The notes under the pieces were generated by a model, which was not told the origin of the DNA, searched no databases, and worked only from the letters and a program-made list of their open reading frames with translations. From the NCBI GenBank assembly GCA_028692275.1, contig JAQUXR010000004.1, forward strand, positions 62,001 through 126,000: a stretch of 64,000 nt of DNA, written 5' to 3'. Positions 19,074 to 28,125 of this stretch are shown in pieces. The stretch's first letter is position 1; the number at the start of each line of letters is the position of its first letter. This DNA is from Frisingicoccus sp009929615 (lineage in GTDB: Bacteria > Bacillota > Clostridia > Lachnospirales > Lachnospiraceae). A program made the translations under genes and the position numbers.

Positions 19074-19688
19074 CTATGCCCTGACTATAGTAATTATACC
19101 AAAAAGCATCAGCAAGCTACCCAGGCATTTATTTAAAATGCGATAAATATTCACAGAAATATACTTTTTAAAAAGGAGCACAAGTCCAACAAGTACAAGC
19201 CACCATACACATGTTCCAACGAACACACCGCCTACCAATCCAACGGCTTCAAATATCCTCAGGTCTTCAGCAATATGAAGGGTTGAAAAAGCAAGAATAA
19301 AAGATAAAAAGGTCGATGGATTTAAAATAGCTGCTGCAAAAGAAGAAAAAAAACAGGCATAAGGTTTTAAGATTTTCTCTTCTGCTTTCTGTTCTCCTGC
19401 TTTCTTACAGAAAATTGAAAGGCCCAACAAGCATACAATGAAACTTCCCGTTATACTGATTATTCGTTGATGCTCGATAAAAAATCCAGACAATATTCCG
19501 ATGCCAAATGCACCCACTGAGGCATAAATGACATCTGCCACAGATGAACCCATACCCGTTAAAAAGCCTGTCCAAAATCCACCATTTAGGGTTCTATTAA
19601 TCGTCAAAACGCCTATAACCCCTGCAGGAACACCAAATATAATTGCAGTCATCAAACCTTTTACAAAATAACTACCCATAATTCCCAT
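19074..19688 (-). CDS. LysE-family (RhtB-like) exporter
   Basis: 204 residues with six hydrophobic segments. The N-terminal FGVPAGVIGVLTINRTLNGGFWTGFLTGMGSSVAD matches the LysE/RhtB pattern (P-G-P...I..tl..G...G...glG...gd). The middle ILNPSTFLSFILAFS matches the conserved NP of the second half. Family members export amino acids or related small molecules. It starts 3 nt after the stop of the lipoprotein gene and is the last gene of the seven-gene operon headed by the amide hydrolase, so it could export a product of that operon (inference). Confidence 0.85.
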   Translation of the reverse strand: MGIMGSYFVKGLMTAIIFGVPAGVIGVLTINRTLNGGFWTGFLTGMGSSVADVIYASVGAFGIGILSGFFIEHQRIISITGSFIVCLLGLSIFCKKAGEQKAEEKILKPYACFFSSFAAAILNPSTFLSFILAFSTLHIAEDLRIFEAVGLVGGVFVGTCVWWLVLVGLVLLFKKYISVNIYRILNKCLGSLLMLFGIITIVRA

Positions 19689-19691
19689 ATT

Positions 19692-20228
19692 CTATCTTTT
19701 GGCACTGATGGAAACAATTTTATTTCCCCAACCTGCTAAAACCGGATTATTGGCTACTGCCTCATAAAATTCTTCGGAATAGTCAATATAACCTATCTTG
19801 GTATACTCTCCTGTTATTTCTGCGTCCTGATAGAAAAGAACAATTCTGTTGGGGTCTGAGTAATAGACTTCTCCACCCTTTTCAGTAGTAATTGTTTCTG
19901 GATTTGAAGTAAACTCATAGCTACTGGCTACATCATAATACTGCATCACTTCATAATTTTCATAATCATCAAAGTGATATATAGGAAGGTTCCAGCTTTG
20001 CCGGCCAACATAGTCAGCAACCTGCTGTGCTGTTTCATTATCCTCTAAATGAAGTGTATAAGGTGTTCCTCTTTCTCCAAAGGTTACAAGGAGCTCACTT
20101 ACATTTGAATCTGTCTGGCTCTCTCTTGCTGCCGTCGTTGCCCTTTCTGTATCTGCAGACTTCTGTCCACAGGCTGAAAGTGTGAAAATCATACTGAGAC
20201 CTAACATCATTACCATTAATTTCTTCAT
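19692..20228 (-). CDS. Cyclophilin-like-fold lipoprotein
   Basis: 178 residues. A type II signal peptide ends at LSAC (Cys20), then a Thr/Ser/Glu linker to about residue 43. The domain (VTFGERGTPYTLHLEDNETAQQVADYVGRQSWNLPIYHFDDYENYEVMQYYD, ending VSISAKR) belongs to the bacterial cyclophilin-like group (PF18050 type). These small beta-barrels lack proven prolyl-isomerase activity. The same domain occurs at the C-terminus of the flavodoxin lipoprotein at 50215-51309. Its AAAGGAAA ribosome site lies inside the 3' end of the preceding small gene's original frame. Confidence 0.8.
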   Translation of the reverse strand: MKKLMVMMLGLSMIFTLSACGQKSADTERATTAARESQTDSNVSELLVTFGERGTPYTLHLEDNETAQQVADYVGRQSWNLPIYHFDDYENYEVMQYYDVASSYEFTSNPETITTEKGGEVYYSDPNRIVLFYQDAEITGEYTKIGYIDYSEEFYEAVANNPVLAGWGNKIVSISAKR

Positions 20229-20231
20229 AAA

Positions 20232-20463
20232 CTATTTTCCTTTCATCTCTTTTAATCTATATATCAGGTAATCCAGACAGCTTATTTTTTGTTCTTCCTT
20301 GATGGACATGCTCTAAAAGACATTCTCTATATTTTGCCAGGAGCAGCATCTCTTCATTATCTTCCTTTGCTTCTACACATCGCATAAATTTTTGAATCAT
20401 TTTCTCGTCACATCCAGCATCTTTTAAATTCTGAAGAATATCCTTTTTCGTATATTCAAACAT
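20232..20463 (-). pseudogene. Small conserved protein gene with a +1 frameshift near its 3' end
   Basis: From the ATG at 20463 the frame reads MFEYTKKDILQNLKDAGCDEK..., a helical family familiar from Clostridia, usually about 75 residues and ending with a Cys-Leu-Asp-Tyr-Leu block. As written the frame runs into KNKLSGLPDI and stops at 20257. Shifting frame by one base at about 20300-20303 gives KEEQKISCLDYLIYRLKEM and a stop at 20232, which fits the family end and leaves 3 nt to the next gene. One extra base (or a sequencing error) is the simplest reading. Function unknown; it sits directly after the ABC permease. Confidence 0.75.
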
Positions 20464-20474
20464 ATTTCTACCCC

Positions 20475-22802
20475 TTATTCTGCAACCAGCAGACTTATAT
20501 CTATTTTTTTAAGTTTTACCGAAATACTATAGGCACATAGAATAAACATTCCAGCTATAATAAACATGGGTGTCATCACCTCTATCAGACCCGGATGGGA
20601 TTCAAAATTACTGATTCCGAATATTTTCATAATAAAAGATATCGCCGGATCTGTCAGCATTGCAGATAATGCAATTCCTATCAGGGCCCCCACACATGCG
20701 ATTCCACCAAATCTCAAGGTGAAGAGGCAACGCAGACGCTGTTCGGAAAAACCCATCATTTTATATATTCCAATATCTTTTTGCTCTGCATAAATGACTT
20801 TATTTCCACTTAGCCAGACAACAACCAGAATAAACAGTGCCGCTGTACCATACATAATCCACAATATCATATGCATTGCTGCCAGAATTCCATATAATCC
20901 CGGCCACGAATTTTCATGGACATGTACTGCACTTCCATAGGTTCCTTCTAAGTCATCCATAAGTACTGATTTTTTCGATGCATCGGAAAAAAAGTAGTGA
21001 ATACACCAAAGATTTGGGCTATCCTGGCCGATTTTCAAATAGCCTTCCTTGCTCATCCCCAAATTAGCCCCCATATCATTGGCACACTGATAAATACCCG
21101 ATACTCTGTATTCTGCACGGCCTGCTCCAGCCTGTAATACAACGCTGTCACCAATGCCTATATTCCAATCTTCTGCCAAATATTCAGTTAATACAATTTC
21201 ATCATCATTCAAACAGGGTTCCCCCTGTAAAATATGAAATCTTTCAGGTTCGGTAATAACATTGGCTGTATAATTAACACCATTTAAGGAAATGTCCGGC
21301 ATGGCCAGTTCATAGACATCCATAATATCTGTATATTGCAGAATAAAGGATTCAAACTCTCCACGCGTCACATCCCCCATGCTTTGCACACCCAAGTGGT
21401 GGTCAGCGGGATTAAAGGCATCCATCATCCCTTCTCCATTCGGTCCCAGCCAGCTGTTCAACCTTCCCATCAAAGAAGCGAAACATACAAGAAGCATTGC
21501 TGTTATAAAAATACTGACGTAGTGTTTTTTCCCCGAAAGAATTTGCCGAAATCCAATTGTCAAAAGAAGCTCTTCTCTTTTTATAGGATTTTTATAAAAA
21601 GCTTTGTCTTTGATATCCTTTTGCTTCTTACTTGCTCGGTTAAGCTTAAATATCAAATATACCAGGAGTAAAAGTGTTATACCAAGAAATGCAAGTATAC
21701 ACCATCCGACCTGTGGTCTCGACGGAATAAGAAGTCCCGTTGTAGACAAAGTCATCCTGCATATTCTTTTCAAAATTCCAAAGGATGCGAAAAAGCCAGC
21801 CATCAATCCGAATATAATAGGAATCAAATACTGTAAAATATGCACCTTAAGTAACATACCATCCGTAAATCCCAAGGTTTTTAAAATGCGTATATTTTCT
21901 TTTTCCTGCTCCAGGATACCATTCATACTATGACTAAGTACAATCATTGTAATTATCAAAAGTATCCCTGCAAAGACTATAATAAATCCAAGAAAGGCAT
22001 TCTGCAGAATCATCATAAATCCCAAAATAGACTCAAAACTATGTACAAACTCAAAATGTTCTGAAAGACTGGTTTCTTCATTTAAAAGTTGGTTTAATTC
22101 GGATACCGTCAGACTACTGCCTTCTTCCTGAAAAACATGGAGCATCCAGCCTGTTCTGGCTAGTGCATCAATTCCGGATTGACGAATCTCTTCGACAATT
22201 TCCTTATAATCCTGACCTGAAATTAGGAACCCCTTCATACCAATCATTGTACTTCCCATAAATGGGTCTTCATAAAATCCTGCCACCCGAAATGTTTTTG
22301 TCTTCCCATTCCGGGCTGCCCTAATCATCAATTCGTTTCCTGTCTGCGCACCAAACATAGAAACCATAGAAGTCGGCAAATAAATATCTCCCGGAGTTAT
22401 CTGTATATCTTCACTTTGATATCCGCTCAAATCCTCATTGAAGAATCTATATCTTTCATCATGTTCATCTCCATATAAGATGAGTTGTCCTTCACTGTCC
22501 GATTCCATGCCGTTTATTTCATATTCCGAAAAAATGAGCTGCTGTCCTTCGACTTTGCTGATATCATTTAAACTTTCTATTTCCTGAATCAATGGAGTAT
22601 CATCCTCCGTACCGGATATCCATGCTGTTAAATTGCCAAAACCCATCCTTTCCATTTCCTGCCTGACATAGTTTCCTGAGTTTATCCATAATGAAATCGT
22701 TGTGCTTAGAACAATAGCCAGAATTCCTACCAGAATAAAAAGAGCCAGAAGGGTTCCTCTATGGCGTTTACTATTCTGTTTAAGTAATATCCAATATTTC
22801 AT
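20475..22802 (-). CDS. ABC transporter permease (FtsX/MacB-type)
   Basis: 775 residues from the ATG at 22802, which has AGGAGG eight nt upstream; a longer frame with MGQEVG in front overlaps the ATPase gene and lacks a site. One N-terminal transmembrane helix (about 20-42) is followed by a large outer domain, then three helices (about 270-390, motif QEKENIRILKTLGFTDGMLL). The pattern repeats with a second outer domain and a C-terminal FtsX half (QKDIGIYKMMGFSEQRLRCLF). This is the arrangement of LolE/MacB/BceB-like permeases that pull lipids, peptides or antibiotics out of the membrane rather than importing nutrients. Confidence 0.9.
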   Translation of the reverse strand: MKYWILLKQNSKRHRGTLLALFILVGILAIVLSTTISLWINSGNYVRQEMERMGFGNLTAWISGTEDDTPLIQEIESLNDISKVEGQQLIFSEYEINGMESDSEGQLILYGDEHDERYRFFNEDLSGYQSEDIQITPGDIYLPTSMVSMFGAQTGNELMIRAARNGKTKTFRVAGFYEDPFMGSTMIGMKGFLISGQDYKEIVEEIRQSGIDALARTGWMLHVFQEEGSSLTVSELNQLLNEETSLSEHFEFVHSFESILGFMMILQNAFLGFIIVFAGILLIITMIVLSHSMNGILEQEKENIRILKTLGFTDGMLLKVHILQYLIPIIFGLMAGFFASFGILKRICRMTLSTTGLLIPSRPQVGWCILAFLGITLLLLVYLIFKLNRASKKQKDIKDKAFYKNPIKREELLLTIGFRQILSGKKHYVSIFITAMLLVCFASLMGRLNSWLGPNGEGMMDAFNPADHHLGVQSMGDVTRGEFESFILQYTDIMDVYELAMPDISLNGVNYTANVITEPERFHILQGEPCLNDDEIVLTEYLAEDWNIGIGDSVVLQAGAGRAEYRVSGIYQCANDMGANLGMSKEGYLKIGQDSPNLWCIHYFFSDASKKSVLMDDLEGTYGSAVHVHENSWPGLYGILAAMHMILWIMYGTAALFILVVVWLSGNKVIYAEQKDIGIYKMMGFSEQRLRCLFTLRFGGIACVGALIGIALSAMLTDPAISFIMKIFGISNFESHPGLIEVMTPMFIIAGMFILCAYSISVKLKKIDISLLVAE

Positions 22803-22820
22803 TCCAACCTCCTGCCCCAT

Positions 22821-23582
22821 CTACCAATGCATCTGCGTAAGCCATCGGCTTAAATCTTCCTCTCTTTTTTTATCATCCTGCCTCTGCATTTCCGAAAAAA
22901 GATATTCTCCTTTAACGTCACCATTTTCCATATAAAGAACTCGCGAACCGCGAATAGCTGCGTGAATATCATGTGTAACCATAAGAATCGTCTGTCCCTG
23001 CTCATTTAATTCTGTCAAAATATCCAGAATGACCTCCGAATTCTTTCGATTTAAAGCACCTGTGGGTTCATCTGCGAAAAGAATCTCTGGATTACCAACC
23101 ATTGCCCTAGCTATTGCTGTCCGCTGGGCTTCTCCACCGGATCCATGGGCCGGCATTCGAAACCGTTCTTCCCCAATATGCATCATTTTCATTAAATGCT
23201 CCGTGTGTTCCCTGACCTCACTCGTTTTTTGCCTGACATCCAAAAATCCGGCAACAAGCACATTTTCATATAAAGACAAATTACTAACCAGATTATTCTG
23301 TTGAAATACAAAGCCAAAATCTTCTGCACGCAAGCGGGCCATTTCCTTCGCTTTTAAGCGCCCCATTTCTTTGCCTTTATAATAAACTTTTCCTTTTGTC
23401 ACGCTGTCCATTCCGCTCAAAGTATAAAGAAATGTGGATTTTCCTGCCCCGGAGGAGCCCATAATCACCGTGAAATCACCTGAATATATTTTAATACTCA
23501 GATTATTTAGAATGATATTTTCCTGTCCGCCCTGATGGAAGGTTTTACCTATATTTTCTGCGGATAAAATGGGAATCTTCAT
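22821..23582 (-). CDS. ABC transporter ATP-binding protein (LolD/MacB type)
   Basis: 253 residues. Walker A GSSGAGKS lies at 42-49, the Q-loop in FVFQQNNLV, the signature HGSGGEAQRTAIARAM (Leu of LSGGE replaced by Gly-Ser), Walker B ILFADEPTGAL, and the H-loop in MVTHDIHAA. Partner of the permease immediately downstream. It overlaps the preceding adenylate-forming enzyme gene by 4 nt (ATGA), a sign of coupled translation. A C-terminal tail of about 25 residues after the NBD is charged. Confidence 0.93.
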   Translation of the reverse strand: MKIPILSAENIGKTFHQGGQENIILNNLSIKIYSGDFTVIMGSSGAGKSTFLYTLSGMDSVTKGKVYYKGKEMGRLKAKEMARLRAEDFGFVFQQNNLVSNLSLYENVLVAGFLDVRQKTSEVREHTEHLMKMMHIGEERFRMPAHGSGGEAQRTAIARAMVGNPEILFADEPTGALNRKNSEVILDILTELNEQGQTILMVTHDIHAAIRGSRVLYMENGDVKGEYLFSEMQRQDDKKREEDLSRWLTQMHW

Positions 23583-24940
23583 AACTGTTCTCCATCTCCT
23601 TCTATCAATACCAGTTTCTTCTTTCCTGTTTTTGAATCAGGGAAAATTTTACCCATAAACCGGACACTAAAAGTTACATTGTTCAGCTGCTTGTCTGCCA
23701 GAAGTTTTTCAACAACCAAATGAATTTCTTTGCTTATTCGTTGTTTTTCATCGTCCCTGCTCACTTCCGCAATCATTTCAAAATGTGTGGAATTCATCTT
23801 CTTAAATTGATAGTCCATCAATCCTTCGACACAAATTCCTTCCAAATCCAAGGGATGTAAAAATTCTCTGTTTCCTGATGAATTATAAAACCATAAAATA
23901 TCCTCGTTTCTTCCTAACGGCGTTTCAGAACGAGCAAACTGGCATTTGGAAAGAGTATCGTTTTTTCTTTGCAGTTGATCCGATATTTTATATCGGATTA
24001 ATGGCTGAGTATAATTATATAGACAAGTTAAATACATCTGGCCTTCAAATACCTCAATGTAGTTCATATCATCAAAAAGGTACATTCCTTCTGCCGGCTC
24101 ACTCTCTACACCAATTGCAAGAGATTCACTGGCTCCGTAAAAATTTATCACCGGACATTTGTAAGTTTTTTCCAAAAATTGACGCATGCTGGCATTTAAA
24201 GGTTCGCCGCAGGTAATCACTCTGCTGACCTTTGATAATACCGCACTTTCTTCCAATTCCTCACTTAAAATTTTGATAGCCGAAGGATAACCAATGATAA
24301 TCGTTGGTGAAAAGGCTTCCACCTTTTTCCTCCACTCAGAAAGCGGGGTTTTTATGTCTAAAGTCATCTGTTTTGCATGAATACCGTCGATGCCATCCGC
24401 GACTGCCATTGCACCACCATATCTTCCATCAGTAGCTGCAATATATAAAATTCCCGGATGGGAGAAAATCAGTTTTAAAACGGACAGTATGGACATATCC
24501 CATAATGCACCTCGAATAATTCCCAAAATCATCTGCATCCATGCATCTTCATCATAAACAAAAAATCTGGGAATCCCTGTACTTCCTGAAGAATGAACAA
24601 GGTGATACTTTCCCATATACTTTTTCTCTTTTATAGAATGACTTGCATCAAATACCCGGATTTTTTCTTGTTTTAAATCATCTGTTGTCACCAGTTCATC
24701 AAAATGGCTGACTAAAATTTCTTTGTCTACTGCCGGATATGCAGATAAAGGAATTTTTCCAATATCCTCTTCCCGGATGCCAGCTTTTTTAAAGGATTTC
24801 CTATAATATTCAGAATTTCTGTAAGCATGTAAAAGTAACTTTGTCAGTTTTTCCTGTTGAATCCTCTGAATCTCAGGTTTTCTTCTTTTAATATTTTTCC
24901 TCATCCTGATTAAAGCTGTTATAAGCTTCAAATACGCCAT
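23579..24940 (-). CDS. PaaK/CapK-like adenylate-forming enzyme
   Basis: 453 residues of the phenylacetate-CoA ligase-like branch of the AMP-binding superfamily. The ATP loop SSGSTGIP is at 117-124, NFYGASESLAIG (the A5-type motif) lies near 265-277, and the small C-terminal domain ends in the FPDSKTGKKKLVL motif with the catalytic-type lysines. Such enzymes activate a carboxylate as an acyl-AMP and pass it to CoA, an amine or a hydroxyl. Substrate cannot be read from sequence. It starts 24 nt after the amide hydrolase gene with an AAGGAGG site, so one enzyme may make a bond that the other breaks or transfers (inference). Confidence 0.82.
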   Translation of the reverse strand: MAYLKLITALIRMRKNIKRRKPEIQRIQQEKLTKLLLHAYRNSEYYRKSFKKAGIREEDIGKIPLSAYPAVDKEILVSHFDELVTTDDLKQEKIRVFDASHSIKEKKYMGKYHLVHSSGSTGIPRFFVYDEDAWMQMILGIIRGALWDMSILSVLKLIFSHPGILYIAATDGRYGGAMAVADGIDGIHAKQMTLDIKTPLSEWRKKVEAFSPTIIIGYPSAIKILSEELEESAVLSKVSRVITCGEPLNASMRQFLEKTYKCPVINFYGASESLAIGVESEPAEGMYLFDDMNYIEVFEGQMYLTCLYNYTQPLIRYKISDQLQRKNDTLSKCQFARSETPLGRNEDILWFYNSSGNREFLHPLDLEGICVEGLMDYQFKKMNSTHFEMIAEVSRDDEKQRISKEIHLVVEKLLADKQLNNVTFSVRFMGKIFPDSKTGKKKLVLIEGDGEQL

Positions 24941-24963
24941 GGTTCCTCCTTTCTATCAGCTGT

Positions 24964-26028
24964 TTAATCGATTTGGAATCGATAGCATTGTCCATAGTTC
25001 TCCCGATGGAAATAGGATGCCGTATTTTGACTCTGGTTAAAAACAATACTCCATTCTGTTGATTCAAACTCACCGAAATTATCCTTGCTGACACTGTCCA
25101 GAGCATCCCTTACATCATCTTCACTCATCTCATTTTTTTCTGCCAGAGTTTCCTGTAAAATATCGTATCTTGTATGGGACTGGCTGCTTCCAATTCCTTG
25201 TTTTTCCCCTTCTGCCAGATAAAAATTTGTTACAACTGCTGTATCTGTTACGAACATTTCATTATTTACATATTCCACCACAACATGCTTCCCAGAGGCA
25301 TCCGCTATCGCAAAATGAACCATATATCCAAAAGATGCATGTAAATCATAGGCTTCCAAAAGTTCTAATGCTTCATCAACATTTGCCGCTTTATTCAATA
25401 ATAACCTTATAGCTGTCGTCGTTGTGATATCCGGTTTTTCTGTATTCTGTTCAATGGTTTCACTGTCTTCAATCATATTGACGGATACACAGAGCCCATT
25501 CTCATTCATCCCATCTAAGGGAGCATATAAAGCTACAGCCTTCCTAATATTTTCCGAAAGCAGCACTACGCTCATTGCACCTGCACCCTGGGTTATAAAA
25601 TCCATATTTACTGTAGATATAGAGGCATATCCCTGATCCGGTTTCGACAAAAGAATCAATGCTTCACAATTATTCCAATCAAAATTTCGTCCAAATAAAA
25701 ATTCTTCTGTCTCATTCTTCACTGCCAGGGTACTGCAGCCAAATGCATTATCTGTCAGGGAAACCTCTGGTATATCCGCCACCAGAAACTGAGACAAAAA
25801 TTGGACAACCTCCCCGTCAGACGATGCTCCTCCGTTATTTAAAAAGGTTTCAAATCCATCTTCTCCTTCAAATACTGCAACCTGTAGACCATCTTCTAAT
25901 GTACGAATTTTATCATCAGCAGCGACAAAGCCATCACCCGGATTTGCCGCCACTGTTGTTTTTCTGCCGCATCCCCCACACAAGAGCATGATTCCAGCCA
26001 GGAATACTATTTTTCTTATTTTTTTCAT
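24964..26028 (-). CDS. Secreted lipoprotein amide hydrolase (linear amide C-N hydrolase / C45-like)
   Basis: 354 residues. A signal peptide ends with LLCGGC (lipidated Cys20). A propeptide-like stretch runs to C98 in NAFGCSTLAV, followed by FGRNFDWN (R114, N115, D117), then GLCVSVNMI near 185 and HFAIADASGKHVVVEYVNNEM near 240. This order matches N-terminal-nucleophile amidases of the choloylglycine hydrolase/penicillin V acylase and acyltransferase (C45) families, where autocleavage exposes the cysteine. Substrate could be a bile-acid conjugate, N-acyl amino acid or signal molecule. It is the first gene of the operon, with a GGAG site. Confidence 0.82.
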   Translation of the reverse strand: MKKIRKIVFLAGIMLLCGGCGRKTTVAANPGDGFVAADDKIRTLEDGLQVAVFEGEDGFETFLNNGGASSDGEVVQFLSQFLVADIPEVSLTDNAFGCSTLAVKNETEEFLFGRNFDWNNCEALILLSKPDQGYASISTVNMDFITQGAGAMSVVLLSENIRKAVALYAPLDGMNENGLCVSVNMIEDSETIEQNTEKPDITTTTAIRLLLNKAANVDEALELLEAYDLHASFGYMVHFAIADASGKHVVVEYVNNEMFVTDTAVVTNFYLAEGEKQGIGSSQSHTRYDILQETLAEKNEMSEDDVRDALDSVSKDNFGEFESTEWSIVFNQSQNTASYFHRENYGQCYRFQID

Positions 26029-26042
26029 AGCTCATCTCCTAT

Positions 26043-26088
26043 AAAAAAAGGATATTTTCATCCAGATGCCTAAAAATATCCTTTTTTG
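26043..26088 (-). terminator. Terminator/attenuator between the DUF3737 gene and the amide hydrolase operon
   Basis: AAAAAAAGGATATTTT (26043-26058) pairs with AAAAATATCCTTTTTT (26072-26087). On the minus strand the stem is followed by a T-run. It lies only 15 nt before the amide hydrolase start, so it may also act as a leader attenuator for that operon. No convincing promoter was seen between it and the gene. Confidence 0.8.
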
Positions 26089-26092
26089 TTAA

Positions 26093-26953
26093 CTATATCA
26101 CTGCTGCCAGTTTTTCTTTCTGAGTTATAATTTCTGTTTTATCTCGCACAACATCCGGATTATCAAAAATAATTTCACCAATCTGTTTCGCCTGTATCGT
26201 TCCGCTAACCGGATTTTTTACACTGTCAATACGACTGTCTATTTCTGCATCCACGGTAGAATACTCAAAGGCTAAATCTGTATTTAAAAGCTTACAGTTT
26301 TTCATGACAATATTATCCATATAACACATGCCCTGCTCGCTCTCCACTGTACAATTAATCAGTGTTACATTTTTTGCATTCCATCCAAAATACTGACCCG
26401 ATATAAAGGAATCGTAGACGGTCACATTCTCACAATTCCAGAAAGCATCTTTAGATAACAGCTTTGCATTTCGAATCGTCAAATTCTTCGCCCCGTCAAA
26501 ACCATAGTTTCCAAAGAGGGTAAAGCCATCGATTTCAACATCGGAACACCCCATACCAAAGTAATTTCCTTTAGCAGTCACATTCTTCATTGTCACATGA
26601 CGGCAGTTCCATAGGGTTTCTTCCGCATTTGGCATCTCAATATTTTCCAGAGTCACTCCATCACACCGGCGAAGTCCTTTAGGTGCTTCATAGGTAATAT
26701 TCTTCATGGAAATACGGTTTGTATACCAGATTCCTGCTCTTGCCATTTCAAACAGAACACTATCTTCAACTTCAACATCTTCGCAATACCAAAGAGGATA
26801 TTTCCATTGAAATAATGTATGACTTATTTTTAAATTTTTGCTTTCCTTTAACGGAGACTCCCCATCCCCAAATGTACAATGGCTTATCTCTGCATTCTTA
26901 CACTGAAACAGGGCCCGCTCCCCAACAAACTTTTCTTCTGAATATCTATTCAT
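26093..26953 (-). CDS. DUF3737 family protein (pentapeptide-like right-handed beta-helix)
   Basis: 286 residues from the ATG at 26953, which has a GGAGG site; a TTG four codons upstream overlaps that site. The chain is built of repeated strands of about 20-23 residues with alternating hydrophobic positions and recurring N/C/W-N-C motifs (for example LWYCEDVEV, LWNCRHVTM, AFWNCENVTV, YFGWNAKNVTL). This is the pattern of a parallel beta-helix and of DUF3737 proteins common in gut Firmicutes. Function unknown. It is divergent from a LysR regulator that may control it. Confidence 0.85.
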   Translation of the reverse strand: MNRYSEEKFVGERALFQCKNAEISHCTFGDGESPLKESKNLKISHTLFQWKYPLWYCEDVEVEDSVLFEMARAGIWYTNRISMKNITYEAPKGLRRCDGVTLENIEMPNAEETLWNCRHVTMKNVTAKGNYFGMGCSDVEIDGFTLFGNYGFDGAKNLTIRNAKLLSKDAFWNCENVTVYDSFISGQYFGWNAKNVTLINCTVESEQGMCYMDNIVMKNCKLLNTDLAFEYSTVDAEIDSRIDSVKNPVSGTIQAKQIGEIIFDNPDVVRDKTEIITQKEKLAAVI

Positions 26954-27097
26954 AATTTCCTCCAATCTTTGCTTTCATATGCTCTATTGGAATTATCTCA
27001 TGTTACCTTTCCTATGTAAAATACTTAATGCAAATACGTTTTCATGCTTTTAAGGCATGCTGTTTTGTGCTATACTTAACCCAAAGGAGGTAAATCT

Positions 27098-27979
27098 ATG
27101 GAACTTCGTGTCTTACAATATTTTCTTACCGTCACAAGAGAACAAAGTATATGCGGTGCTGCCAACGCCCTGCATATTTCTCAACCCACACTCTCCAGAC
27201 AGTTAAAGGAGATGGAAACAGAACTTGGAAAACAGCTTTTTATCCGTGGAAATCGAACCATAACACTAACAGACGAGGGGCTTATCCTAAGAAAAAGGGC
27301 TGAAGAAATTCTTGGGCTTGTACAGAAAACTGAAAAAGAAATTGCTATTTCAAATAATATTATCGCAGGAGATATTTATATTGGTGCGGGTGAAACCCAT
27401 GGTGTCCATCTGATTACACAGACTGCAAAGAATATCCAGGACTCCTATCCCCAGGTGCACTTTCATATTTCCAGCGGTGACTCCACCGATGTTTTTGACA
27501 GTCTGGATAAAGGCCTCATTGACTTTGGCCTGATTCTTGACAAAGTTGATACTCATAAGTATAACCATATAACATTTCCTGTCACAGATACCTGGGGCGT
27601 ACTTATGCTTAAGGATAGCCCTCTGGCTGATAGAGAATATATTTTTCCGGAAGATTTAATGGATAAACCCCTGATTGTTAACAGGAATGCCCGTAATAGT
27701 GATTTCATAAAAAACTGGGCCAATGCAGCAGATGCTCCGCTCAATATTGTTGCCACCTATAACCTTGTATATAATGCTTCCCTTATGGTGGAAGACGGTA
27801 TGGGCTATGCCATCTCTATCGACAAAATCCTCAACACCTCCGGGGACAGTCGGCTTGTTTTTATACCATTTGCTTCGGCTCCTCCTGCAGAAATGCACTT
27901 AATCTGGAAAAAATATCAGGTCTTTTCCAAGGCTTCCGAATATTTTATTCAGGAATTGGAAAAATATATTCAGGCATAA
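27098..27979 (+). CDS. LysR-family transcriptional regulator
   Basis: 293 residues. The N-terminal winged helix-turn-helix (about 1-60) reads MELRVLQYFLTVTREQSICGAANALHISQPTLSRQLKEME. The effector-binding domain from about 90 on has the periplasmic-binding-like pattern. An AAAGGAGG site precedes the ATG, and a terminator follows. The 144-nt gap to the divergent DUF3737 gene holds a CATGC...GCATG inverted repeat (about 27043-27061) that could be an operator. Likely regulates itself and DUF3737; the inducer is unknown. Confidence 0.9.
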   Translation: MELRVLQYFLTVTREQSICGAANALHISQPTLSRQLKEMETELGKQLFIRGNRTITLTDEGLILRKRAEEILGLVQKTEKEIAISNNIIAGDIYIGAGETHGVHLITQTAKNIQDSYPQVHFHISSGDSTDVFDSLDKGLIDFGLILDKVDTHKYNHITFPVTDTWGVLMLKDSPLADREYIFPEDLMDKPLIVNRNARNSDFIKNWANAADAPLNIVATYNLVYNASLMVEDGMGYAISIDKILNTSGDSRLVFIPFASAPPAEMHLIWKKYQVFSKASEYFIQELEKYIQA

Positions 27980-27982
27980 CAC

Positions 27983-28017
27983 AAAGGGACAATCATTTCT
28001 GATATTGTCCCTTTAAT
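27983..28017 (+). terminator. Terminator of the LysR gene
   Basis: AAAGGGACAAT (27983-27993) pairs with ATTGTCCCTTT (28004-28014), then AATAT. It also serves as a boundary for the minus-strand tail fragment next to it. Confidence 0.8.
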
Positions 28018-28020
28018 ATA

Positions 28021-28125
28021 TTATTTCTTTTCAAAGTCTTTGATAACATCCACCATTTCCTCAATCTTGATAAGATACTTATAGCCCTTCCCGGATGGAT
28101 TTGGTCGCCCGAAAAATGACTTATT
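28021..28125 (-). pseudogene. 34-codon coding-like tail in frame downstream of the first sirtuin
   Basis: Directly after the TAA of the sirtuin at 28126, the same frame stays open for 34 codons and ends at a TAA at 28021. It encodes GRPNPSGKGYKYLIKIEEM and a helical end VIKDFEKK. There is no start codon or ribosome site. The composition looks like the true C-terminus of a protein, so this may be the remnant of a lost downstream gene or of a longer sirtuin. I do not recognise the family. Confidence 0.4.
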
